A stretch of 64,000 bases of DNA, taken from positions 62,001-126,000 of the forward strand of contig JAAFIQ010000009.1 of the NCBI GenBank assembly GCA_013298715.1. The letters are read 5' to 3'. How positions within the stretch are numbered: the stretch's first letter is position 1; every line of letters begins with the position of its first letter. The position numbers and the translations under genes are program-made. Positions 55,796 through 63,818 of the stretch are shown in pieces. This DNA is from Bacteroidota bacterium (GTDB taxonomy: Bacteria; Bacteroidota; Bacteroidia; B-17B0; Aurantibacillaceae). The notes under the pieces were generated by a model. It did not search any database. It had not been told where the DNA came from and saw only the letters and a list, made by a program, of their open reading frames with translations.

Positions 55796-55827
55796 AAACT
55801 CCCTTGTAATTTTTTACAAAGGAGTTT
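55796..55827 (-). terminator. rplY terminator
   Basis: A minus-strand hairpin (AAACTCCTTTGTAA with TTACAAGGGAGTTT, one G-T pair) with a T run follows the rplY stop. Confidence 0.85.
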
Positions 55828-55850
55828 AACTTATTTAATTCTATACTAAG

Positions 55851-56468
55851 TTATTTTTTAGCAGGTGCAGCTTTTGCAGCAGGTGCAGCACCTTTTGCAG
55901 CCGGAGCTTCTTCTACAGTAACTACGTTACGTGTTGTTTGAACGCTTACTACAGAAATATTTTTTGGGTGTAGTAATGTTAAACCATCCACATTAATATC
56001 GCCAGCAGCAATACCTTTACCAATTGTAAGAGGGGTAATGTCTAATTCAATATTAGCAGGAATTTTAGAAATTAAACCACGTACTTTTACTTTACGTAAC
56101 TTTAAAACTAATTTACCACCTGCTTTTACACCTTCACTTTGCCCAACTGTTTTAATAGGAATTTGAACAGATACTGGTTTATCTTCACTCACCAATAAAA
56201 AGTCAGCATGAATTAATCTGTCTGTTAAGCGATGAAATTGTGCTTCTTGTAAAATTGTTTTATATTTTTTCCCATCTAAATCTACCTCAACCAAATTAGT
56301 TTCTGGTGTGTAAATAATGTGTTTAAACGCACGCTCATCAGCGCTAAAGTGAGTTTGCTCACCTGCTCCATAAATTACGCAAGGCACATGCCCTTTGTCG
56401 CGCAATGCTTTTGCGTCTACTTTCCCTACGTTCGCTCTTGTCGAACCGCTCAATTGTACTGTTTTCAT
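55851..56468 (-). CDS. rplY: 50S ribosomal protein L25 (general stress protein Ctc form)
   Basis: L25 binds 5S rRNA. The 205-residue version has the long Ctc layout: an N-terminal RNA-binding domain (TVQLSGSTRANVGKVDAKALRDKGHVPCVIYG), then a beta-rich C-terminal domain (PVSVQIPIKTVGQSEGVKAGGKLVLKLRKVKVRGLISKIPANIELDITPL), and an Ala/Pro/Lys-rich tail of about 22 residues. It follows prs on the same strand with an 82-base gap, a gene pair widely conserved in bacteria. Confidence 0.95.
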   Translation of the reverse strand: MKTVQLSGSTRANVGKVDAKALRDKGHVPCVIYGAGEQTHFSADERAFKHIIYTPETNLVEVDLDGKKYKTILQEAQFHRLTDRLIHADFLLVSEDKPVSVQIPIKTVGQSEGVKAGGKLVLKLRKVKVRGLISKIPANIELDITPLTIGKGIAAGDINVDGLTLLHPKNISVVSVQTTRNVVTVEEAPAAKGAAPAAKAAPAKK

Positions 56469-56550
56469 TTTTTCTTTTTTTTAATTTTAATTGTTGGTCG
56501 TTGTCCGCTTCAACTTCAAACAATTGTTTATATTTTTTTGCGGATAAAAT

Positions 56551-57483
56551 TTATACTACAAAATTGCTACTAATTGATTCAAAATTTTGTACACTATTAA
56601 TCACTTTCGCAAACAAATCAGCCACACTCAACACCCTAATTTTTGAACTACTCTTGGTTAAAGGTATAGTGTCTGTGACGATCAGTTCTGTTAACTTACT
56701 ATTCTCAATATTTTCGTATGCCTTACCAGATAAAACAGAATGCGTGCAAATTGCTCTAACACTCAGGGCGCCTCTCTCCATCATCATTTCAGCTGCTTTG
56801 CACAAGGTTCCACCTGTATCAACCAAATCATCTACCAAAATAATATTTCTACCTTCAATTTCACCAATAGCAGTCATGCTTTCAACAACATTTGCTTTTG
56901 CCCGTTGTTTATAACAAATTACCATCTCCGCTTTTAAATGTTTTGCATAAGCATTAGCGCGTTTGCTACCACCCATATCTGGCGCGGCAATGGTAAGGTT
57001 TTGTAAGTTTAAAGAATTAATGTAAGGTAAAAAAATTGTAGAGGCATATAAATGATCTACAGGCACATTAAAAAATCCTTGAATTTGGTCGGCATGCAAA
57101 TCCATGGTCATTACACGTGTTGCACCAGCCACCGCCAACATATCGGCAACTAATTTGGCGCCAATAGCCACACGTGGTTTATCTTTTCTATCTTGCCTAG
57201 CATAACCAAAATAAGGAATTACAGCAACAATATGTCTTGCGCTTGCGCGTTTGGCAGCATCAATCAACAATAATAATTCCATCAAATTATCTGCAGGTGG
57301 CATGGTGCTTTGAATAATGTAAACACTTTGCCCGCGAATGCTTTCTTCGTAGGAAGCTTGTAATTCACCATCACTAAAACGATAATGCTCTACTTTACCC
57401 AATGCTTGACCAAAAGAAGCAGCAATTTTTTTTGCTAAATCTTCTGAAGCAATACCTGTAAATAATTTTACGCCTGATTCCAT
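56551..57483 (-). CDS. prs: ribose-phosphate pyrophosphokinase
   Basis: Prs makes PRPP from ribose 5-phosphate and ATP for nucleotide and amino-acid synthesis. The ATG at 57483 (MESGVKLFTGIASEDLAKKI) gives 310 residues; a TTG at 57498 lies within the -7 box and was rejected. The phosphate loop is ILVDDLVDTGGTLCKA and the ATP and metal sites are in YFGYARQDRKDKPR and MTMDLHADQIQGFF. The stop is followed after 82 bases by rplY. Its promoter is back-to-back with that of tRNA-Leu. Confidence 0.96.
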   Translation of the reverse strand: MESGVKLFTGIASEDLAKKIAASFGQALGKVEHYRFSDGELQASYEESIRGQSVYIIQSTMPPADNLMELLLLIDAAKRASARHIVAVIPYFGYARQDRKDKPRVAIGAKLVADMLAVAGATRVMTMDLHADQIQGFFNVPVDHLYASTIFLPYINSLNLQNLTIAAPDMGGSKRANAYAKHLKAEMVICYKQRAKANVVESMTAIGEIEGRNIILVDDLVDTGGTLCKAAEMMMERGALSVRAICTHSVLSGKAYENIENSKLTELIVTDTIPLTKSSSKIRVLSVADLFAKVINSVQNFESISSNFVV

Positions 57484-57495
57484 TTTTAGGGATGG

Positions 57496-57526
57496 CAAAG
57501 ATACGATTTTTATGGATTATAGCAAG
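57496..57526 (-). promoter_or_regulatory. prs promoter
   Basis: On the minus strand CTTG (57526-57523), a 19-base spacer and TATCTTTG (57503-57496) fit the consensus. Confidence 0.65.
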
Positions 57527-57530
57527 TTTT

Positions 57531-57562
57531 TTTGGTGAATTAGGAAACAAAGTATAGATTTG
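57531..57562 (+). promoter_or_regulatory. tRNA-Leu promoter
   Basis: TTTG (57531-57534), a 20-base spacer and TAGATTTG (57555-57562) match the consensus perfectly. It is divergent from and only four bases away from the prs -33 box. Confidence 0.75.
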
Positions 57563-57577
57563 TAGTCCAATTTAAAT

Positions 57578-57661
57578 GCCTCGATGGCGGAATTGGTAGA
57601 CGCGATGGTCTCAAACACCATTGTCTTCACTGACATGCCGGTTCGAGTCCGGCTCGGGGTA
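57578..57661 (+). tRNA. tRNA-Leu (CAA)
   Basis: The 84-nt class II tRNA has acceptor GCCTCGA with TCGGGGT (two wobble pairs), a long variable arm (TTGTCTTCACTGACA), T loop TTCGAGT and anticodon loop CTCAAAC with anticodon CAA at 57612-57614. The discriminator is A and CCA is not encoded. Confidence 0.96.
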
Positions 57662-57673
57662 CAATTAAAGCAG

Positions 57674-57705
57674 AAAGGTCAAGGCGAAAGTTTTGACCTT
57701 TTTTG
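57674..57705 (+). terminator. tRNA-Leu terminator
   Basis: AAAGGTCAA pairs with TTGACCTTT and is followed by a T run. Confidence 0.8.
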
Positions 57706-57747
57706 TATTTTCAGATCACCTCGGAACGGCCCGTTGCAAAGCAACAA

Positions 57748-57758
57748 TCCGGCTCGGG
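57748..57758 (+). other. partial duplication of the tRNA-Leu 3' end
   Basis: The 11 bases TCCGGCTCGGG repeat tRNA positions 57648-57658 exactly 100 bases downstream, with TA two bases further in both copies. It may be a remnant attachment site or a decayed second tRNA. Confidence 0.4.
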
Positions 57759-57770
57759 ATAATATAACTT

Positions 57771-57800
57771 AAAGGGAACTATTTTTATTCCCTTTTTTAC
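57771..57800 (+). terminator. second hairpin terminator after tRNA-Leu
   Basis: AAAGGGAA pairs with TTCCCTTT and is followed by T. It lies just beyond the partial tRNA duplicate, as if ending a lost second tRNA copy. Confidence 0.7.
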
Positions 57801-57876
57801 TTTTCAATTCGTTATGTTGAAGTTTAGGGTGAATTCTACTAACATAAATAAAATAGTTTGTAAAATATACTAAAAT

Positions 57877-58569
57877 TTAATTTGACATGATTAGCTTGTA
57901 ACCAGTGCCTTTTAAATTAATTATTTTAAATATGTCTTGAGTACTAATGTAACTGCGCAATTTTACAACAAGCACATCTAAATTTTTACTGTTTTTTTCA
58001 TTAACACTTTGCCATAGTAGTTGCATTAACTCACTTTTTGATACGAGCTTGTTAAGTTCATTATAAAGTTTATTAAATAACTCGTTTTCTTTATGGGTAA
58101 GTTGTATTTTGGCTTGATTAATAATTATTTTACTTGAAACATAGTCATATTTTAATATGTTCGATTCTGGATATTCTAATTCTCGGTACTCATTTTTTGG
58201 AGAAGTTTTCATGGCCACGTTTAATCTTGCGGCCAACTCGTCCATAGTAAATGGTTTTTTTATGTAATCTTTTGCACCAATATTAAAGGCCTTTAATATA
58301 TCCACCTGGCTAGTTTTTGCACTTAAAAAAACTATTGGAAGTTGAGGCAACTGTTTAATAACATTTTCAGCAATTTGAAAACCATTTACCTCTGGTAGCA
58401 TAATATCTAATAAAAGTAAATCTGGCTTAAATTCAAGTATTTTTTGATAATAATTTATTGTGTAATTTAGAACCATTACCTCAAACCCTTTGGCATTTAA
58501 CGAATCCTTAATGACAAGGGAGAGCATTTCTTCATCTTCAATAAATATTATTTTTTTAGTCCGAGTCAT
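57877..58569 (-). CDS. OmpR/PhoB-type response regulator
   Basis: The 230 residues contain a receiver domain with acidic residues EDEE, phosphoacceptor Asp55 in LLLLDIMLPEVNG and Lys in AKDYIKKPF, and a winged-helix C-terminal domain (LTHKENELFNKLYNELNKLVSKSELMQLLW, then SKNLDVLVVKLRSYIS). It overlaps the sensor kinase gene by four bases and is its cognate partner. The target genes are unknown; the T9SS repeat protein gene is divergent from the pair. Confidence 0.94.
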   Translation of the reverse strand: MTRTKKIIFIEDEEMLSLVIKDSLNAKGFEVMVLNYTINYYQKILEFKPDLLLLDIMLPEVNGFQIAENVIKQLPQLPIVFLSAKTSQVDILKAFNIGAKDYIKKPFTMDELAARLNVAMKTSPKNEYRELEYPESNILKYDYVSSKIIINQAKIQLTHKENELFNKLYNELNKLVSKSELMQLLWQSVNEKNSKNLDVLVVKLRSYISTQDIFKIINLKGTGYKLIMSN

Positions 58570-60449
58570 GAATTAGCATTTAAATAAAAAGTTAATAAAA
58601 AAGTGGTGCCTTCGTTGATAATACTTTTTTGTACAATAATACTACTATTTTGCTTTTTTAAAATTTGTTTTACGTAGTTTAGCCCAAGTCCGTGGCCTTT
58701 AATATTAAGTTTAGGGGTATAAACGCGATAAAAACGTTCGAATATTTTTTTAAATTCCTTTTGATTTATTCCAATCCCATTATCGCTTACTCTAATTGTT
58801 AATGCGTTGAGCTTGTTTTCAATTTCAATAATAATTTTAGGGTTATTTACGTTATATTTAATAGCGTTATCGATTAAAATAGATACCACATTTTCAAAAT
58901 GAAAAGGGTCTTGTATTAACTCGGTGTTTTTATCATGCCGTTTGTCAATAAGGTGTATGCAATCAGAATAGGTTAAGAAGTTTTGGGTAATAATTTTATA
59001 AATAAAATAGGCTGGATTAATTTTTGCAGGATTAATTAAAAGTTTGTCCTCATCTAACAAACTAATTTCGAGTGCTTTATTTACGAGATTATTAAGCTTA
59101 AAACCCTGTTTTATGGCAATATCAATATATTGATTATTGGCATTGGATTGTGTAAGTTTAATTGCTTCTAAGGCCGATATAATTGTTGTAATTGGAGTTT
59201 TTAATTCGTGTGTGATATTTTCGTTCATCTGTTTTCGTAATTCTAAATCTTGGTGTTGAATTTTATTTATTTTATTAATATTATAAACCAAAAAACAAAT
59301 CGTGGCGTAAAATAATATCAATATTAGTAGCCACTTGTAACAGCGTTTTATTGCAATACTGCCGAGGTTATGTGCTAATATTTTTGTGGAAAATTTCGGA
59401 GTTAGTTCAAATAAATCTGTTGCAAATAACGTTTGGTTTTTATCAGAAAATTGGGTTGTTTTGTAGTTTTCTTTTGAGATAAGGAATGTTAAACTATCCC
59501 CATTTAAGTTATAGAGGTTAGAATTATCAGCCACCAAAACAGTAAATTCAATTGACAGCTTATTATAACTTAGCTCGTCAGTTAGCTGTTCTTTGTAAAC
59601 GTTGCCACTATTATTAAAAAAAGGACTGGTATAGTTTACTTCAGAAAAATAAAATTCTGTTGTTCTAGTAAGATTTACCTGCTCATTTAGTTCTTCAATT
59701 TTTAACTCATCTATTGCAAAATCGTTATACATGGCCCCTGTATTTAGATTAAAAAACGAAAGATTTAATGTATCGCTTAAACTTTTAAGGTAAATAACGC
59801 ATTTTTTCCATCCATCTTTTTTTATCGGTGCTTCCACCAAAAAAGAGTCGTTATTACATATTATCACTGGTTTTGCTATTTGCCAGTTGTGGCAATTCTT
59901 TGTGTTAAACTTACTCTGCGAAACAGAGGCAATAATTAAAGATAATTTGTAGAATTTATTTTTAGTTATTTTTAGCTTTTTTTTATAAAAGGAATGGTAG
60001 GGTTTAAGTGCGCCATCCAACAATAAAAAATTTGATAATTCTGATTTGTATGGCTTACAAAACCATGATTTATGTTGCGCCGACGGATTTTTGGTTAACC
60101 AAAACCAGCCGTTAGTATTGGCCTTAATTTCGCTAAAGTAGGGCGTAATAAGTTCATAATCGGATTTAAAAGCTGTATCGTTATCAAAATTTTCGTAAAA
60201 TATGGTTTGGTGGTTGTTATTTATTTTTGATTCTTCCACGTCAATCAATTCAATTGCTGAGGTTTTATTGACGAGCCTATTTTGCTGATAAGGCGAGTAA
60301 TTCTTATTTGCTGCCCTTATTGCATTAAGTAAATCCTCTTGAACTTTTATTAATTGTTCTTTATATATATTAAACCAAAAAAAATAAAAAACCGCTCCGG
60401 TGAAAAGTAAAACGAGCCATAACAGTAATTTATTTTTATTTTTAATCAA
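58566..60449 (-). CDS. sensor histidine kinase with adhesin-like periplasmic domain
   Basis: The 627-residue kinase starts at a TTG (60449). Helix one spans about 8-27 and helix two about 372-390, so residues 28-370 are periplasmic. Within it, residues 85-255 resemble the jelly-roll module of secreted Bacteroidota adhesins and CBMs (SNFLLLDGALKP, a strand series, then LNLSFFNLNTGAMYNDFAIDELKI). The kinase core has His414 in ENITHELKTPITTI, the N box SILIDNAIKYN, DNGIGI and GHGLGL. It is co-transcribed with its response regulator. The sensor type suggests detection of a polysaccharide or a surface polypeptide. Confidence 0.9.
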   Translation of the reverse strand: MIKNKNKLLLWLVLLFTGAVFYFFWFNIYKEQLIKVQEDLLNAIRAANKNYSPYQQNRLVNKTSAIELIDVEESKINNNHQTIFYENFDNDTAFKSDYELITPYFSEIKANTNGWFWLTKNPSAQHKSWFCKPYKSELSNFLLLDGALKPYHSFYKKKLKITKNKFYKLSLIIASVSQSKFNTKNCHNWQIAKPVIICNNDSFLVEAPIKKDGWKKCVIYLKSLSDTLNLSFFNLNTGAMYNDFAIDELKIEELNEQVNLTRTTEFYFSEVNYTSPFFNNSGNVYKEQLTDELSYNKLSIEFTVLVADNSNLYNLNGDSLTFLISKENYKTTQFSDKNQTLFATDLFELTPKFSTKILAHNLGSIAIKRCYKWLLILILFYATICFLVYNINKINKIQHQDLELRKQMNENITHELKTPITTIISALEAIKLTQSNANNQYIDIAIKQGFKLNNLVNKALEISLLDEDKLLINPAKINPAYFIYKIITQNFLTYSDCIHLIDKRHDKNTELIQDPFHFENVVSILIDNAIKYNVNNPKIIIEIENKLNALTIRVSDNGIGINQKEFKKIFERFYRVYTPKLNIKGHGLGLNYVKQILKKQNSSIIVQKSIINEGTTFLLTFYLNANS

Positions 60450-60586
60450 AATCTAAATCGGGTTAAAATTAGCAATTAATTGCAAATAATTCGTAAATTA
60501 AAATATTATTTTGTTGATTATCAACAAATTAATATTTAAACTAGATACTACACAATTTTATTTTACTAAATATTACTAAATATTAC

Positions 60587-60594
60587 TATATTTG
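60587..60594 (+). promoter_or_regulatory. -7 box before the T9SS repeat protein gene
   Basis: TATATTTG is a consensus -7 box. Directly upstream, TACTAAATAT occurs twice in tandem (from 60564) followed by the related TACTATATTT. The -33 position is TTAC. Confidence 0.5.
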
Positions 60595-60618
60595 CTATAA
60601 CAATTAAAACTTAATGTT

Positions 60619-62694
60619 ATGAAAAAAAAACTACTTCAACTTAAAAAGATGCCAATTTTAGTGGCGCTTATTTTATTTTCTTTTGTTGCTTTAAAAGCAC
60701 AACCCAGTTTTACCTTAAATGCTCCAAATGGTGGTCAAAATTTTGCGGTTAATTCTGTACAAACCATTTCTTGGACAGTTTCTATGCCTGTTATGGCTGT
60801 TCAATTAGAATTATCAATTAATAACGGCGCTACTTGGGGTGCAATTGCAACCGTGCCTGGCAGCACGGCAACCACTGGTGCGTATAGCTGGACGGTGCCA
60901 AATGCACCTTCTAACACGTGTAGAGTAAGGGCTTACTCAGGCAGCACACTTACGGCAGGTGTTAGCGCATCGGTATTTACTATATCACCAGGAAGTAATA
61001 TTTCTTTAACCACACCAAATGGCGGGCAAAATTGGCAAGTGGGTTCCATACAAACCATTCAATGGAACAATATGATGGCATTGCCGCCTTTAAACATTGA
61101 TTACAGTATTAATAATGGAGCTACATGGTCGGTGGTTGCAACAGGAGTGCCTGCTGGTGGGATGTTTGGCACGTATGCATGGACCATTCCAAACACCGTT
61201 TCGTCAAACTGTTTGGTGCGTTTAAATGCAGGGGGCATAAACACTTCAACCAGTTTAGCTACATTTTCTATTTCACCCGCTTCTTCTAGCATCACCTTGT
61301 CAGCTCCAAACGGTGGCGAAAGCTGGGTAGTTGGCTCTACTCAAAACATAACGTGGAATAATATGGCACCATTTTCTACTGTTCAAATTGAATATTCAAC
61401 AAATGCTGGCAGTACTTGGAGTACAGTAATAGCAAGTACTCCTGCGGGAGGTTCCTTTGGTTCTTACAGTTGGACTATACCGAACACGGTATCCAACCAA
61501 TGCAGGGTACGTGTAAATGCTGGTGGTCCGAATATTGATGCAAGTAATAACAATTTTAATATTGTAGTAGCAACACCAAGTATTGTATTAACCTCACCCA
61601 ATGGTGGCGAAAATTGGACGGTTGGTAGCAACCAGGTTATAACATGGAATAACCTAACTTTTTTTAGTACAGTTCAACTCGAGTATTCAACAAATGCGGG
61701 TAGTACATGGAGTACAGTTATTGCAAGTACACCGGCAGGCGGAACAAGTGGCTCTTACAATTGGACGATTCCAAACACTATTTCAAGCCAATGCTTAGTG
61801 AGCGTAAATGCAGGTGGCCCTAATATAGATGTGAGCAATTCAACATTTACCATTAGCGCACCTGTGCCACAACTTACAGTTACTGCCCCTAATGGCGGCG
61901 AAAACTGGGTAGTTGGAACTAATCAGGTAATTTCTTGGATGAGTATGGGGCCAATTACAACTGTACAAATTGAGTATTCAATTAATAATGGATCAACCTA
62001 CTCTACTGTAATTGCAAGCACGCCTAATGGCGTTAGCGGCGGTACTTACAATTGGACGATCCCTAATACTATTTCAAACCAATGTCTTGTGCGCGTTAAT
62101 GGTGGCGGAATAAATGTAGACGTTAGCAACAATATGTTTAACATCGTGGCGGCCTCTCCAAGTATTACTCTTACCTCACCAAACGGTGGCGAAAACTGGG
62201 TAGTTGGCACATCACAAACCATAACATGGATGAATATGGCGCCATTTACTACCGTTCAAATTGAATATTCAATAGATGCAGGAAGTACTTGGAGCACTGT
62301 AATTGCAAGCACACCAGCAGGCGGTTCTATGGGCTCTTATACTGGGGTTATTCCAAATACACCTTCTAGTCAATGTTTAGTTCGCGTAAATGCAGGCGGT
62401 GCAAACGTCGACCAAAGTAATGGTACTTTTTCTATTACCGCGCCTGTTGGTATAAAAAATAGTAATGCCAATTTTGGCGTAACCGTATATCCTAACCCAA
62501 CTAATGATGTTTTAAATTTATCTGGAGACTTACAATCTATCAGTAAAGTAGAGCTTTTGGATATTAGTGGTAGAATTTTGCTCGATACTAAATCAACTGA
62601 AAAAATCAGCCTTGAGAATTTTAACACTGGAATATATTTTATTAAATTAACTGCAATTAATCAAACCAAAATTATTAAAATTGTAAAAGAATAA
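60619..62694 (+). CDS. T9SS-exported protein with six tandem beta-sandwich repeats
   Basis: After a signal peptide (end LKAQP) there are six repeats of about 97 residues (28 to about 610), each with PNGGENWxVG, ITWNN, IEYS(T/I)NAGSTWS, a Trp-Thr-(I/V)-Pro-Asn turn and CLVRVNAGG; these resemble the Kre9/KNH-like Ser-Thr-rich modules. Repeats 3-6 are much more alike than 1-2, suggesting recent expansion. The last 80 residues are a type A sorting domain (VYPNPTNDVLNLSG, then LLDISGRILLD and FNTGIYFIKL). It is a surface protein, plausibly adhesive, and divergent from the two-component genes. Confidence 0.9.
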   Translation: MKKKLLQLKKMPILVALILFSFVALKAQPSFTLNAPNGGQNFAVNSVQTISWTVSMPVMAVQLELSINNGATWGAIATVPGSTATTGAYSWTVPNAPSNTCRVRAYSGSTLTAGVSASVFTISPGSNISLTTPNGGQNWQVGSIQTIQWNNMMALPPLNIDYSINNGATWSVVATGVPAGGMFGTYAWTIPNTVSSNCLVRLNAGGINTSTSLATFSISPASSSITLSAPNGGESWVVGSTQNITWNNMAPFSTVQIEYSTNAGSTWSTVIASTPAGGSFGSYSWTIPNTVSNQCRVRVNAGGPNIDASNNNFNIVVATPSIVLTSPNGGENWTVGSNQVITWNNLTFFSTVQLEYSTNAGSTWSTVIASTPAGGTSGSYNWTIPNTISSQCLVSVNAGGPNIDVSNSTFTISAPVPQLTVTAPNGGENWVVGTNQVISWMSMGPITTVQIEYSINNGSTYSTVIASTPNGVSGGTYNWTIPNTISNQCLVRVNGGGINVDVSNNMFNIVAASPSITLTSPNGGENWVVGTSQTITWMNMAPFTTVQIEYSIDAGSTWSTVIASTPAGGSMGSYTGVIPNTPSSQCLVRVNAGGANVDQSNGTFSITAPVGIKNSNANFGVTVYPNPTNDVLNLSGDLQSISKVELLDISGRILLDTKSTEKISLENFNTGIYFIKLTAINQTKIIKIVKE

Positions 62695-62706
62695 TTTATT
62701 TATAAC

Positions 62707-62744
62707 AAAATGCCTAATTCGTAATTTGGATTAGGCATTTTTTA
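62707..62744 (+). terminator. terminator after the T9SS repeat gene
   Basis: AAATGCCTAAT pairs with ATTAGGCATTT, followed by a T run. Confidence 0.88.
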
Positions 62745-62854
62745 TTTTTACACCATTCAATAAGAGTTTCATTACATTTTTAACCAACAACTCTTTATTA
62801 ATTAACATTTTTTATTATATTCGCCTCAACTTACAAAAGCTAAACAAACTTACA

Positions 62855-63489
62855 ATGATTAAAAAATCCTCCTTGGCTTCATTTTAATAGCCAACATCGC
62901 AAAATCACAAAACTATTTAGGCTTACAAAGCAGTAACTAAGCAGGTGTAGTTGGTATTTATAGCAACCCTGCCAACATTGTAGATAACCGTATGAAATTT
63001 GATATGGTTTTAGCAGGTTTTGATTTTACTGCTGATAACAACTACGTTGCGGTAAAAAGAGAAGCACTAAAATACACTGGTAAATTAACCGACCCTAATA
63101 ATATTAAATTTCCGAGTACTTGGGATAACACCAATAAAAACTCACCCGATTACTGGAAAAATAATTTTAAAGCAGTAGATAATGGCAAAACCAAAAACAT
63201 TTATTCGGCTACACGAATTACAATGCCATCGTTTATGATTTCTTTAAACAAAAAAAATGCCATCGCATTTAATTGGAGCATTAGAAATTATGTAAATGTT
63301 GATGGAATTTCACCAGAACTTGCAAGACTAGCATTTGATGAATTTATTTATCCGAGTTTATGGGTAACAAAACTTCAAAACAAAAGATTAAGTGTTCAAC
63401 AAATGGCTTGGGCAACTCGTTTGCGCCATGGCAGATATAGTTCCGCAACACGCACAATTAGTTGGATTTACAATAGCAAGAGCTGTTAA
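62855..63489 (+). pseudogene. decayed exported protein gene (DUF5723-like)
   Basis: The ATG at 62855 begins a signal peptide (MIKK) but leaves frame within the A run at 62861-62866. Shifted by one base, the sequence reads ILLGFILIANIAKSQNYLGLQSSN, then TAA at 62938, where Tyr is expected (SSNYAGV), then AGVVGIYSNPANIVDNRMKFDMVLAGFDF. The continuous part from 62992 runs to about 63405 (VQQMAWA) and then becomes unrelated sequence, so the 3' end is lost too. I recognise the start (QNYLGL, NPANIVDNR) as that of DUF5723-like Bacteroidota outer-membrane proteins. Frameshift, nonsense codon and truncation together make a pseudogene. Confidence 0.8.
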
Positions 63490-63818
63490 AGCGCAATATT
63501 GTAGTGGTTGTGTGAATGAATATTTACATAAAAATATCCTTAAGAATAACAGAATAGTTTTTTTCATATTAACTTGTGTTAACAACATTTGTGCCAAATA
63601 TAAAACTCAATCTATTTTGATTTAAGTTATTTCTGTTCCATGTTTCAACTCCTTAAACAACTACTTACTTGTTACAGAGTTAAGATACCTCTTTTTTTTC
63701 TATAGTTCAATGGCTCATACTAAAAAATGTAAGATTAACTATTCCTTTTAATAAATTAGCTTGAATAGCGCTATCAGAAAATGTAGTTTAATCTTGAAAT
63801 AAGGGGTGAATAAAAGGA

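Noticed and set aside
57484-57498. TTG at 57498 as prs start
   Set aside because: It lies inside the TATCTTTG promoter box; ATG 57483 gives the standard protein.
57584-57772. A 62-codon open frame on the plus strand
   Set aside because: It runs through the tRNA-Leu gene and its terminator and has no protein-like composition.
63388-63625. Overlapping plus- and minus-strand open frames of 69-77 codons
   Set aside because: Both cover the pseudogene junction, overlap each other, and match no family; the minus one begins like a signal peptide but continues as a Cys-rich low-complexity run.
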